Shown here: in pieces, positions 35,971-47,223 of the stretch
Position numbering within the stretch: position 1 is the stretch's first letter
Layout: each line of letters opens with the position of its first letter
Origin: Oopsacas minuta
Lineage: Eukaryota > Porifera > Hexactinellida > Lyssacinosida > Leucopsacidae
Length of the DNA: 64,000 bases
NCBI GenBank assembly: GCA_024704765.1
Contig: JAKMXF010000177.1
Location: 186,001 to 250,000 of the forward strand
Reading direction: 5' to 3'
Notes under the pieces: model-generated
Seen by the model: the letters and a program-made list of their open reading frames with translations, nothing else
Told to the model about the DNA's origin: nothing
Database searches by the model: none
Position numbers and translations under genes: made by a program

Positions 35971-36758
35971 CATAGAATGATATATAATACAGATAGGAAA
36001 GTAGCCGAGTAACGAATAAAAAAGAGAGGCCATTTATATAATCTCATAAAAGTTAAATTAACCCTTCAGTAATTGTGAATTGAACATTTTAGGGTTAAAA
36101 ATGTTAAGAATCAGTTAAGACTACCTAAAAAGTTCAAACGGCCATCCTTCAACTCGTTTAGGCCCATTCAAATCACAACATCAAAGTCATACAAATGCTC
36201 ATCAAAAATTGAATTTTTCACTTTTCGAAATTCTTGTATTTCGATGAATTAATGTCCTCTATTTATTCATATGGTATAAATAATTAGCACGTTTTCTTAG
36301 GATAGAATTCGGATCACATCGTCATATCATATTTTTGAAAATTTATAAATCTATTTTTGATAAATAGATTATTTTCATGTCCATGGTGTAATTCAGAAAT
36401 ATTTCTTCCAAGAAGCTATCTTCAAAACATGGATTTAACTTGAGTTTGAAGTATAGGTACGAATTCAAACAATATTAGCATAAAGTTAAATATAATACAT
36501 TTTTTGCAAAAATATTTGAGAAAATAGTCAAATTATATAAATGCTAACATCATCGCATAATGGCGCCTAAACGAGATGAAAGATGGCCGTTTGAACTTTT
36601 TAGGTAATCTTAACTATTCCTTACATTTCTAACCCTATAAAAGTTCAATTCACAAATTTTGAAGGCTTAATTTAACTTTTATGAGATTTATATAAATGGC
36701 CTCTCTTTTTTATTCGTTGCGGGGCTACTTCCTTATCTGTATGATATAGTAGTCTATG
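35971..36758. mobile_element. Fold-back element, about 0.79 kb, 200-bp inverted arms
   Basis: Left arm (35971 to about 36180) and right arm (about 36555-36758) are inverted copies. Shared blocks include GAATAAAAAAGAGAGGCCAT, CTCATAAAAGTTAAATTAA and CCTAAAAAGTTCAAACGGCC. Divergence is about 10-15% by eye. The central about 370 bp is AT-rich with no ORF. No transposase is encoded. Confidence 0.8.
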
Positions 36759-39700
36759 GATGAATATATTTTATTCTTTCGTGTATAACCCTGCCTTCTA
36801 TAACGGCTTTCAAATTCAGGTAAATATATAATTGCAATTACACTTGATTTATTACTAAACACCTAAACTTTACAGACTTGTGCCCATATATACATTTGTT
36901 GCTATAAATTATTACAATAATGTTTAGTAATATTGTTGGTTTCGGATTCCTCGTATTATGGTGTAGTGTCAAGTTTAAAAGACACGTTTGGTTTCTCTTT
37001 TCATGCTACAACAATTACACTGCAGATTATATTGTAATTATGCCAAAACTCTGATAATCAAATAGCTTTGTGTAAACCCTAGATGAGTAAGAAACGAAAA
37101 TAGCTGAAGAATCACTTTATATAATCATGGTAGTAGAAAACATCCTCAAGTTTTGTGGTCCTCTAGGTCGGCTCCAAATTCCACTGCTACCCGAAAGCTA
37201 ACTTTTGTGTCCACCTCTGCATTAGCAAGGCCAGACAATGTCGTGTATAATGTTGACGACTCTTTATACTAACTGTTGTTTCCGATGGTTTTGCAGCAAA
37301 ATAGAGTCAATTCGTGAGATCATTGAGGATTTGGAGTGGAGCTAGTGCTACTAAACTGGTTAACCACTAATGTAGGAACCACAACAATGATTCCGTTGGA
37401 TTCGCCATACCACAATACCCTATATAAGTATAATTAGTGGTTAAGGAAATTATACTTCAACCAAGAATAGGAATATAAACTGGCCTTTTCGTTCCATCAC
37501 CTTCTCGGTGACAAATATAGCCATATATTAAGTAGAAAATGAATCTATTTTTCTCCAGAGGCAATTTAACAAGGGTAATTGATGTGTGGTTGTTGAATTC
37601 GAATAAGAAGTGCTGCAACCTTAAATTCACAAGCTATATGCTTTGGAATACCTAAATTAAGTAGGATAAGAATAGATATGTAAATAAACATCTCTCTCAG
37701 GCTCCGGTTGTTGTAGGTATCAGGAGCCTGTACAGATGCAATCACAAAATATTTCAGTACACTGTTTGTATTTGTCAGATTGTGAGTGACACTGCGAAAT
37801 AACTGAAACAATATTCACAGACACCTTTAGCAACTATTGACAACCATCAAGTTGGAAATTCAGCGTTGCGATGGATTTAAAATGATTATTTGTGATGATA
37901 TAAAGTAATTTATGAATGTCAATGCGAAAATGCAAATAATTTAGGTGCAGGTTTTGCAAATTTGTCCGTACTCTGCTGATGCAGACGAAGTCGAAGTCGC
38001 TTTTTCATCTTCAATCTCTTTCAACGGGTTTTGGAGATAATCACAAGCAAACATATCAGAATGGCCTCTGGCTTGAACACCCTCAGAACTGTGCTTCCTG
38101 AGGAGCAGACATGGTGTGTTTCAAAACATTATTGCATAAATTCTTACAATTACTATCCATGAATTGCTCACACTTACTACGCCTAATCTGGAAGGACTTT
38201 GTTCAAGTGGTCGTCCTGCACTAGCTAGATTGGAATTCAACTACGTTAATTTATTATTGACCAGTGATGAGGGTATTTGACATACTTGACATCTCATTTC
38301 GACACTATATGAGACTGTTTTCCATGTATCTCGGACTTGCTTATCAATTATTTGATTGAAATTCATTGAAGATATGTAATTTGGCCCACTTATCTTGGGT
38401 TTTCTCACCAGAGTCCAGGCGGACAAGCATTCTTCTAAAGCTATTACAGTGTTTTGGGTGTCGAAAAACGGGTCAACTCGAGCGAAGAATCTATGCAATA
38501 AAACCTTTGTGCCCGCTCGGCTAAAAGTGACGAAAACGGCTGCCTCTTTGTTATTGCAACAGTACCAGAAATGCGTCCGTAACAAAGCGACAGACGTAGT
38601 AAAGCTTATCTAAGTGATAATCATCCCATATATCAGCTACCTCACAGGGAATTTCAAGGCGAGATGCCATTTCCGGAACAAATGTATAGGAATAATACAA
38701 TTACGAAGAAATTGATTTCACAAATATTACATTTGCAGTTTCCTACAAAAAATAAATAGAATTTAAGTTTTACCATATTAATGAATTTCATGGTAATTAC
38801 CACACAGTGATGGGTATTAATAATCATTAAGTAATGAAGCAATATATTTCAGAAATATATTATACTGATGCATTCACCATACTTTGGCATTGATTTCCAT
38901 GATAATATTAAATTAGTACTCTTTTAATGAATAGTTTAAGTTATTACTGAAAGCCTTATCTATGAGATTGTGGTACTATTACCCGTGATATGTTTAAATT
39001 TGTTTATTGTTCTTTCAAAGAGATAATGTGTACTTAAAACAAACAAACTATACATTTGCCCACATAAAGGGAGGGACTTGCCAACGGGGAGGACGGGAGA
39101 TTTCCCGGTGGATCGATGGGCCAGTGAGCTGCTTATAAACTCTCCTATGCAGTGTAAGAATTATTCAAAATACCATAGAACAACTGTTAAACGACAATAA
39201 AAATAAGGAAGTATTTCGGGTTTGCTCACTATAATGAGAATTTTGCCCATCTCCTATTGTCAATTTATTACGGTAATCGATTTTTCCAAAATATATTTAC
39301 TCCTTATCTGGCTGTCTGGGCAAAAGTAAAGGTCGCAAGCTCGGCGTTTTTGCATTCTGATTAGCACGTGTTAGAGTTTAAGATTTGATAGTGCAACACC
39401 ATCCCAATTGATAAACGGACATAAACCCTCATATCTGCAAGGGCAAGACATTTACACCTATCACTTAGAATTTTGGAGATCTCATTTAAATCTTAGATTA
39501 TAATAACATTCCATAGAAATGATAAAATCTAGTCTCTAGCTCTTACCTACCAGATCTTCAATCAATTCTACACAGATCACCAAGGGATGTTTCACTTCAG
39601 TTTCTATATTTAGTGAAATGAGCAGGCATACAAAATTTTCCTGGACCGAATTATTGAACCAGTCTGTCCCTGCTCACAAGTAATATATAAATAAAAATAT

Positions 39701-39889
39701 ACTGACATATTTTATGCTCTTGAATACAAAATTCCATAAAATATGAGTAAAGAGTGATACCTATAATTTTAGAGGATCAAACATTACCAATTTCAATATT
39801 CTATCTCGACACATTAGGTGATGGTGACTATACAAAAATGACAATTTTCACGAATTTTTGTAAGAAAATCCGAACTGTGTTTACTTTAC

Positions 39890-39950
39890 ACCTCAATATC
39901 TAAGAACCATAAGACCAATACAGACCATATTTGGTGAGGAGACAGAACGG
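39890..39950 (+). repeat. Short dispersed repeat, copy also at 35071-35125
   Basis: Both copies read ACACCTCAATATCTAAGAA, then ACCATAAGACCAATACAGAC or a near variant. Same orientation, about 4.8 kb apart. Nature unknown. Confidence 0.6.
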
Positions 39951-40631
39951 ATATGGTATTTCACACTTGGTAATCCTGTTTTGGTTTGTAAATCTTCTCC
40001 TTTTTGTTCATTTCCCCTCTCTGAAATATTTTGACATCTCTCTACTACTATATCTTTTGAATGTTTTCTCAAATAAAAGATTATCTACATTTTGTTATTG
40101 AATTCTATTTCAAAGTTAACATACAGCACTAAAATGATATACATCTAAGTCTTCTGCTTAATATCTGGACACTTCTTGTATAAACAAAATTTTGTCTGGA
40201 TATGAATTTCATTGCCAATTCAAGGTTAATTTAACAACAAGTTGATAATGATCCATATATAATCGTAAATATAACCTCATCTATGTCAAAGGATTGGCAT
40301 CATGCCAGTTAATAAATTCATGACTCGAAAACTTAATACATTAAGATAGTGAATCACGATTGACTAAAATGTCAGTTTTTAACAATGTCACAGCTAGCAA
40401 TCATTCTATATGTGTTCCCCATGATCCATTATGGCATATCTTGCTTCTCTGTATATACTGTTCGATTGAATTACATCCGCCGCTAAACAACATTTCATTT
40501 TCTGTACAACAATACTCAGTGCATTCTTCTCTCTAGTTTCCTCTCATGTCTTGTACCAAAATATCCCTAATTTCTTGATGATCATGATTGCTTCCAGTGA
40601 TGGCGTATGAAATAAACCTGAATAAACAATT

Positions 40632-41647
40632 TCATCTGGGGAAATCCTTTTTTCTTTCGAAGGCCTTAACACATGAACTTGTAAGCTTTATCTGCTGATT
40701 CATTTTCGTAAGAACACCACACACCTTGGTTAGTTGTAAGAATTTACACGTTCCTCTTTGCCAAGTTATATTTACTTGTGAAAAGATTCCGTGATTATAA
40801 TAGGTAACTTCTTGCCTTGTATTACATAGCAGATATGAATCTTCACTTGAACTTACATCATTGATACAACTTTCGATAGTAGGTGCTGAGTCGTTCTTCT
40901 TTAATGACGAAAGGCTATTCTTACGAATGGTCGATTTTCTAACCATATATTTATTGGATTTCGATTAATGCCAAAACAATTCTTACTAGTTTTAGTTTCT
41001 CGGCACTCTGAGTAGAATTGCTAGATATCTAGTCTTGTTTTCCCTCTGTCGTTGCCAGATTTCTTCTGCTAATTTATTATCCTTAATTGGACGAGGAATT
41101 ATTTTAGAAGTACATTAGAACTCAGAGCTTCAAATGCAATGATCGAATTCTTCCTTCAAATCCTTCTCGTGTTTGTTCTGAAGAAATCGCCTGGCCTCAA
41201 TATATTTTGAATTTGTAGAACACTAATTTTGTGAATTCGCATCCAATTTTAAACAATAGCATTACTATATCTTAATGGCTGTCATTGGTGCCATAACTGG
41301 GCTAAAATCTGACTGGTCCAAAGAAGTCAAATTGGAATGCAATGTGTTGCTAAAAACGTTGGTATTCGTGGTAGGAAATAATCGTCCTTATCTTGAAAAG
41401 AAGTAGATTTATGCTGTATTTCTAAATACTTTATTCCTTCTTGATATGTAATTAACACGTTGTTAAAGAATCTCCCAAATGGTGATTTACTCATATAACT
41501 ATTGCTGTCTCCCATATTATTACTGAGTTCTTCATCCAATTCATCAACATGCTCAACGACATTATCGAACAAATTTTCTTTAAAATTGATAGTTTTCTGA
41601 ACTTTAGAACTATAATGTCGAATCTCTGAGTATATATTCTTAGTCAA
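40632..41647 (-). pseudogene. Unidentified coding relic in several frames
   Basis: Minus-strand translation gives a series of protein-like blocks in changing frames: 41647-41327 with acidic DELDEELSNN then YFLPRIPTFLATHC; about 41215-41130 with KYIEARRFLQNKHEKDLKEE; about 41096-40995 with IPRPIKDNKLAEEIWQRQRE then TRYLAILLRVPRN; and 40946-40632. The charged, helical composition and the consistent strand suggest one decayed gene or a gene with short exons, not chance. I do not recognise the family. It lies inside the INVS intron on the same strand, so alternative INVS exons cannot be excluded, though nothing here resembles ankyrin or IQ sequence. Confidence 0.4.
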
Positions 41648-42335
41648 AAGAAAAATTATACATTGTGTGCTATTTATAAACTTGAGTTACGAAGTACCGA
41701 GTATACCCAGTCACGTGATGAACAAATGCACTTAGAAATTTAACAGTTCAATACTTAAGCTAAACTAATCCACTAAGGTGTCGTACAGTGACCTATCAAG
41801 TCAAATCCGCTAGTACATGTAATATCAATGCTGGAGGACATTCTAGTAAATCGTGTAAAAGATCATTTAGATGTCGATATGGTCATAACAAGACTCAACA
41901 AGCCTAGCTACATCGAACAAGGTGTCACTCGATAGAGTTAAGATACATTTTGATAAAGAAATGTTGTCACAGTCCTGAGACATGTTTGCATTACTATGGA
42001 CAACGGTGTTGATGTGACTACTTGAACGACGGTGAATTTACAATGATCACGAATATTTGCATAAAAATTTGATTAAATTTGAATTGTGGCACACGCGATA
42101 GAAATTAGTTTTGGCAATATATTTAAAAAAAGAAATTACCTGCGTTAATGAACAACCCTTAAATGTGTCAAAAATCTAATTATCAAACTCGATTGCTTTC
42201 TGTATGTGTTTCTTTGTTTGTCCGTTGTCAAGGACAGGATTTATGGAATATTGTATTGAGTTGAAATTTCTTAATTTTGAAATGTCTCATAGCTATAAAT
42301 TTATCATGTTTACCCAGTATGTAAACAGAAATCTA

Positions 42336-43406
42336 CTTAGGGCATTCAAAAAGTTCCCATCCTTAGTTTATAGCTGCCAAATCTACTCGATTACATGAGA
42401 TGCATAGCATATCCCAATAGTCCTATCGATTACATATTAAATGCTGTTGAACAATTTACTCTAGCTAGTATATATCTTGATCTATCCTACTTTCAATTTT
42501 ACCTATTTCGAGAGTCAACCTTTTCATGGCTTCCAAACACATATTAACCAAAACTGAACAACGAGCTTCCATAAAGATTCGTACCGTACTCGGCGATAAA
42601 CCACTCCAGATACATGAGAATCTAGTCACAGTTTATCATGGGGAAACTCTACTGTATCCCACTGTAAAGGAATGGGCACGTAAATTAAAGGCTGGTAGAG
42701 GCAGCATTGAAGATGACCCTCGGACCGGAAAACCAATTTCCTCTACCACCCCTGAAATTGACTCTCAAATTCTGGAACTATTGGATATTTCTCCCCAGAT
42801 GAGCGTTGAAGAGATTGCCCTAATCCTGGACATCTCATCGGGAGGTGTTCACACAATTTGGCACGATTATCTCGAATAACGAAAGACTTCCGTGCGATAG
42901 ATACCAAAAATCCCTACAAAGGGGCAAAAGGAGAAGAGGGATTTCATGCGCGAAAAAATTGCTTGAAGAATATAGAGATTGTGATTCTCGAAGATTATTA
43001 TATGGAATCGCCACTGGTGACAAAACTTGGATTAAATTTTCTGAACCTCCGTGTAAGAAACAAAGCAAATCGTGACTCCCAAGTTCTTATCTCCCAGAAA
43101 AGGCACGTCAGACTTCCGAGACGATAAGGTTCTCTAAAGCATACTTTTTGATGCGTATGGGCCAGTGGCTCAAATATTGTGCCCAAACAAGAACGACTCA
43201 ATTGATAATTTTTACTAAGATAGATGGAGAAGTCGAGAAAGTCTATAAAACACGACGTCCGCGTACAGGAATTCGAGGAATAAAACTTCTCCACAATAAT
43301 GCCAGACCTCATATTTCAAAATACGTAGCGAAGTTATTGAGGACATCGGGTTTAAACGATGGAATATCCTCCGTATTCCCCAGATCTATCACCTTGTAAT
43401 TTCTAA
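42336..43406 (+). pseudogene. Second mariner, decayed and 3'-truncated
   Basis: A 5' terminal repeat starts after TA at 42334-42335 (AGGGCATTCAAAAAGTTCCC). The transposase opens at 42526 with the N-terminal helix-turn-helix domain (to about 42879). After frameshifts come ATGDKTWIKF (first Asp kept), KLLHNNARPH (second catalytic Asp replaced by Asn) and, near 43375-43400, YSPDLSPCNF (third Asp replaced by Asn). Both replacements are GAT/GAC-to-AAT/AAC type changes. The element stops at about 43406, where a fold-back element begins, so that insertion or an associated deletion removed the 3' end. Confidence 0.85.
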
Positions 43407-44237
43407 CGGATATTTGTAGACCAACAATTTATCAACCATTATATACTAACTATTTCAGGAATGTGTCAAAAAATGTGTCAAGTAAGCATTTATTTGATAA
43501 ATATGCCATTCTTTGATCCATAGTGAAACATAATATTGCGCCTTTCATTTCAAACTGAATATATAAAATGCTCTATAGCTATAGATACGTTTATTCAAAA
43601 TATCAAACATTTGTAATGCAGATTTGGTCGTTCTTAAGTTACTGTAGAGACCAGGATGACTCATTTGTATAAATATTGAATTATAACTCGACAATCGTTA
43701 AATTTATTGCCAAATAAGGGTAGCCAATTTGTAGTAAATACCTGATTCCTATACCCTAACCATAGATTTAGATATGATAACACTTATCAATGTGACGTAA
43801 TTGTGAATATTCCCATAGATGATAATATTTAACATTATGCAATAACCTTTTGAGATTTCACATCAAAACGTTTTACCAAGGTATGGGATATCGGGTATCT
43901 ATTACAAATTGACTATTCTGATTTGATAATAAATTAACAATTATCGAGATATGCTTGGATATTCATAAAAATGTGTCATCCTTGATCTCTAATGTAACTT
44001 AAGAACGAACAAAATTTTGCAATACATATTTTGAAGTTTCCCATTAATGTGTCTATAGATCATTGAATACGTCCACGTTGAAATGAAAGAAGAAATATTT
44101 GAAATCTACAAAGGTACAAAGAATGAAATATTTTACGAAATATGTGCTTACTAGTCACATATTTGACACATTCCTAAAATTTTAGTATTTAATTGTTGAT
44201 TATTTATTGCTCTACAAATATGAATACATTTATTCGG
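43407..44237. mobile_element. Fold-back element family member, about 350-bp arms
   Basis: Left arm (43407 to about 43760) and right arm (about 43890-44237) are inverted copies; shared blocks include TAGGAATGTGTCAAA, GTTCGTTCTTAAGTTAC and AGAGATCAAGGATGAC or variants. The outer right end reads ACATTTATTCGG. A near full-length relative is at 51645-52560 and a single arm at about 3490-3605. No ORF. It abuts the truncated mariner. Confidence 0.78.
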
Positions 44238-44995
44238 GGGAAAAACATCGTTTCTTTAATAATGATCTCATATAGAATGTGCCATATCGGCTACCATTTC
44301 GCTAGTCCTAAATCAATAATTAATTGTTAGTAATATTTCCCTCAATGCCAGGGTGTAATAGAGAGACGAGGGATAACGCAAAGGCGCTTATTAAGGAAAT
44401 ATTTCGATCATTAAAATATATATAAATATATCATATTAGAAATTATCGTGCAAGTTTTCAGTCAACATTTTATGATCAAGAACTGTATTTCTGTATTATC
44501 CAATTTTTTGGTAATTATCGTTTTTTCATGTTGGAATGTTTATGTTCCTTCTTTCAACTAAAAGCAGGGTTGTTGCTTAAAATTACTCAAAAAAATCAAA
44601 AAATCCTGATTTTGTGACTTTAAAAAATACAATTTGAAGCTTATACACTTAATACAATAATGAGATTACAAATCCGGCAATGAGAATCTCATCGTCGGAT
44701 TCGGTTAACTAATAATATTTAGTCAGCTACACCACAACAGAACAATTACTAAATGTCATATTTATTGTATGCATTTGCTTCTGGGATTTCTGACATAAAA
44801 CTTATTTAACCATGTAATGTGTATGCGCGGTTCTGATAAATCATTTTACTCTCAATCTCCTCATTCGAGTATTATACCATTTTTCAAACAACATTTTAAA
44901 TTTGCTGGCGTGTTTCACCATGAACGCCGAAGGCATTACATTGCTTCATTGTATTTTGGCAAGATAAAGTTCCCAGGTAAACCGGATGTTGGACA

Positions 44996-46610
44996 AAATG
45001 CAAGAAATGCGGAAAGGAATTGCAAGAACTTGTTGCAAGAATGAAGCAACATCATACAGAATGTAAGGCTGCTATCAATCTGATTTCAGATGTTAGTAAC
45101 CAAACAAACACACCCGTACATGATATCGTGAATTTGGAAAAGAGGGAACGTGCGATTTCTCTGATCAGAATGGATCCACCAGCAAAGAGACAGAAATCCG
45201 TTGTGTCTAGAATGAAGAACTTCGTTATGCCGACATCAGAGACTGAGAAAGCCGCCATCGATCGCCAAAATTGTACGGCTTGTTTGTACTATTAATTTGC
45301 CTTTCTCAATTGTTGAAAACCTCGAATATTTTAAGCTAATAACAATGCTTTGTCCGGTTATCAGGTACCAAGTCGATTCAAGATTAGCAATAATCTTCTT
45401 AGTGACTTACAAGTTTCTATACAATCTTACTGCAAAGAAAAACTTGCGTATCATACTGTAACTATCATGTCAGATGCATGGAGTAATATCCACAACGAAC
45501 CGATCGACTGTGCCTCAGTACCAACGCCTGATGATGGGGAAAGCGATTTCACATAAACTGTAGATACATCAGGTCATGCCCACATAGTTGAATATCTAGA
45601 GGAAGTAGCAACATCTGCTGGAACTCCAACAGAACAGTGTTTCGGTTATAAAGTGGCCACTTTTGTCACAGACAATGCATCTAATGTGGTGAAAATGCGG
45701 CGACAAATGGAAGCTGATAACATCACTCCCATTAGCAACATCATTTCCTATGGTTGTTAAACACACTATTCTAAACTTTTAGCCAAAGATATAGAGATAC
45801 CTGGCGAGAAAGAACACATTATTCACATCGTAAAGTACTTTCGCAGTACCAAACTTCCTACAGCATAGTGCAAAGTTGCTGGAAGTAAGAAACTTGAGCT
45901 ACCAATTGAGATTCGTTGGAATACTCTCGCAGATTGTCTCAAAAATTATCTGATAACTGGGCGACAATACTCAAGTGTGCGAGGAACACCGTGACAGTAT
46001 TAATGTTAGAGTCGCGAATAAAATGCAGGACATAAGTATTAAGAAAACGCTGAGGACTATCAAAACGTATGAAGCCCATCGTTATTGCTTTGTATAAAGT
46101 GCAAAGAAACAGTTGCAAGCTGAGTGAAGCAGTTGAAGTCTGGAAAAGATGGAGTGAGGATATGGCTTCATCACAACCGTTAGTTGTTTCACAAAAAGCA
46201 GAAAAACACTCCAAACAGGCACTCACTGCTGTACATTACCTAGCAAATATTTTGAGTCCACGGTTCATGGGCAGAAAACTATCAATTGATCAGATCGATA
46301 CAGCCCTGCAAATCTGTAGCATGGATTATGCAATATGTTTACTCACAGTTCCCAAAATCCGGGTACAAAATGGTCCATTTAAGTCCTATATGCCGAGGGA
46401 TGAACGAGTAAATCTGTATCGCCTCTCACATGGTAGGAATCTCAGAAAAACCATCTTGATAGTGATGTGATGAAGTTATGTCGCCAGGTACTTGGAGCTA
46501 TCACATCTACTGCTGGGATTGAGAAAACCTTTTCAATTTTCGGTTTAGTTTACTCGAAAGTGAGGAATAGGCTTGGACTCAGTAAAGTAGGAAAACTTGT
46601 AGTAGGCTGA
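44996..46610 (+). pseudogene. hAT transposase with BED finger, heavily broken
   Basis: Plus-strand pieces in order: a BED-type zinc finger (KCKKCGKEL then MKQHHTEC, 45000-45065); a linker with PPAKRQKS; the start of the RNase H-like core with MSDAWSNIHNEPI (about 45468-45510, first catalytic Asp region); VTDNASNVV (about 45667); a C/H-containing block around 45750; SKKLELPIEIRWNTL (about 45885-45930); and finally the hAT dimerisation region TAGIEKTFSIFG then YSKVRNRLG (46508-46575). Many stops and frameshifts. Candidate ends CAGGG (44575) and CCCTG (46729) have no matching 8-bp flanks, so the boundaries are open. Confidence 0.82.
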
Positions 46611-46977
46611 ATAGACACAAATGAATAAACGCCATCATTCTCGATTGATAGACATACAGTAGTTGTTATTTGTTAGTATCTAGTTCCCTTAAATTTATAC
46701 TTAGGAATATAGCCCGGACTATTACCCTGTCAACGGAACATTATATTCATCAAATGAGAGATTTAGAAGATGAACTGCATCGAATTTTCGTTAAGAAATC
46801 CATGTGAAGGCAAAAATTCAGGATAATTGTCACACTGAGGGGCATAGGCACACCAAGGGCTATTTTGGGCGGGCATATGCTCACCCAGATTTGACTCCAC
46901 CATAATACAAAAATATAGGGTAGGTGGGACATAAAGTCACCTTTCCTACTATGACTCATGAGCCTAGTTGCGCCAAA

Positions 46978-47164
46978 GTTGAGAGGTACCTGTGATACAA
47001 ATTCCAAACTTCGTTTATGTATATTGGCTGAGCAGTAGTTATATGAAGTTTTGCGAAAATGGAAAAAGGTGATAGTGACGTCATAATTTCGTCATAGGTG
47101 TGAATTTTCGTCTAAGACTCGAATTTTCCCGAGCCAGACGCAAAATACCCCTGTATGCCAAAAC
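46978..47164 (-). repeat. Dispersed repeat, copy also at 58030-58205
   Basis: In reverse it reads GGCATACAGGGGTATTTTGC, then ATTCGAGTCTTAGACGAAA, CCTATGACGAAATTATGACG, and TCACAGGTACC. The copy at 58030-58205 has the same blocks in plus orientation. No ORF; likely a non-autonomous element. Confidence 0.75.
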
Positions 47165-47223
47165 TCAGCCCTGGAGAGCTTCCAGTGTCTTCAATCAATT
47201 CTGGAAATACAAACATATATATA

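Noticed and set aside
44575-46729. Exact boundaries of the hAT relic from CAGGG and CCCTG
   Set aside because: The 8-bp flanks differ (ACTAAAAG and TCAACGGA), so only the coding span is reported.
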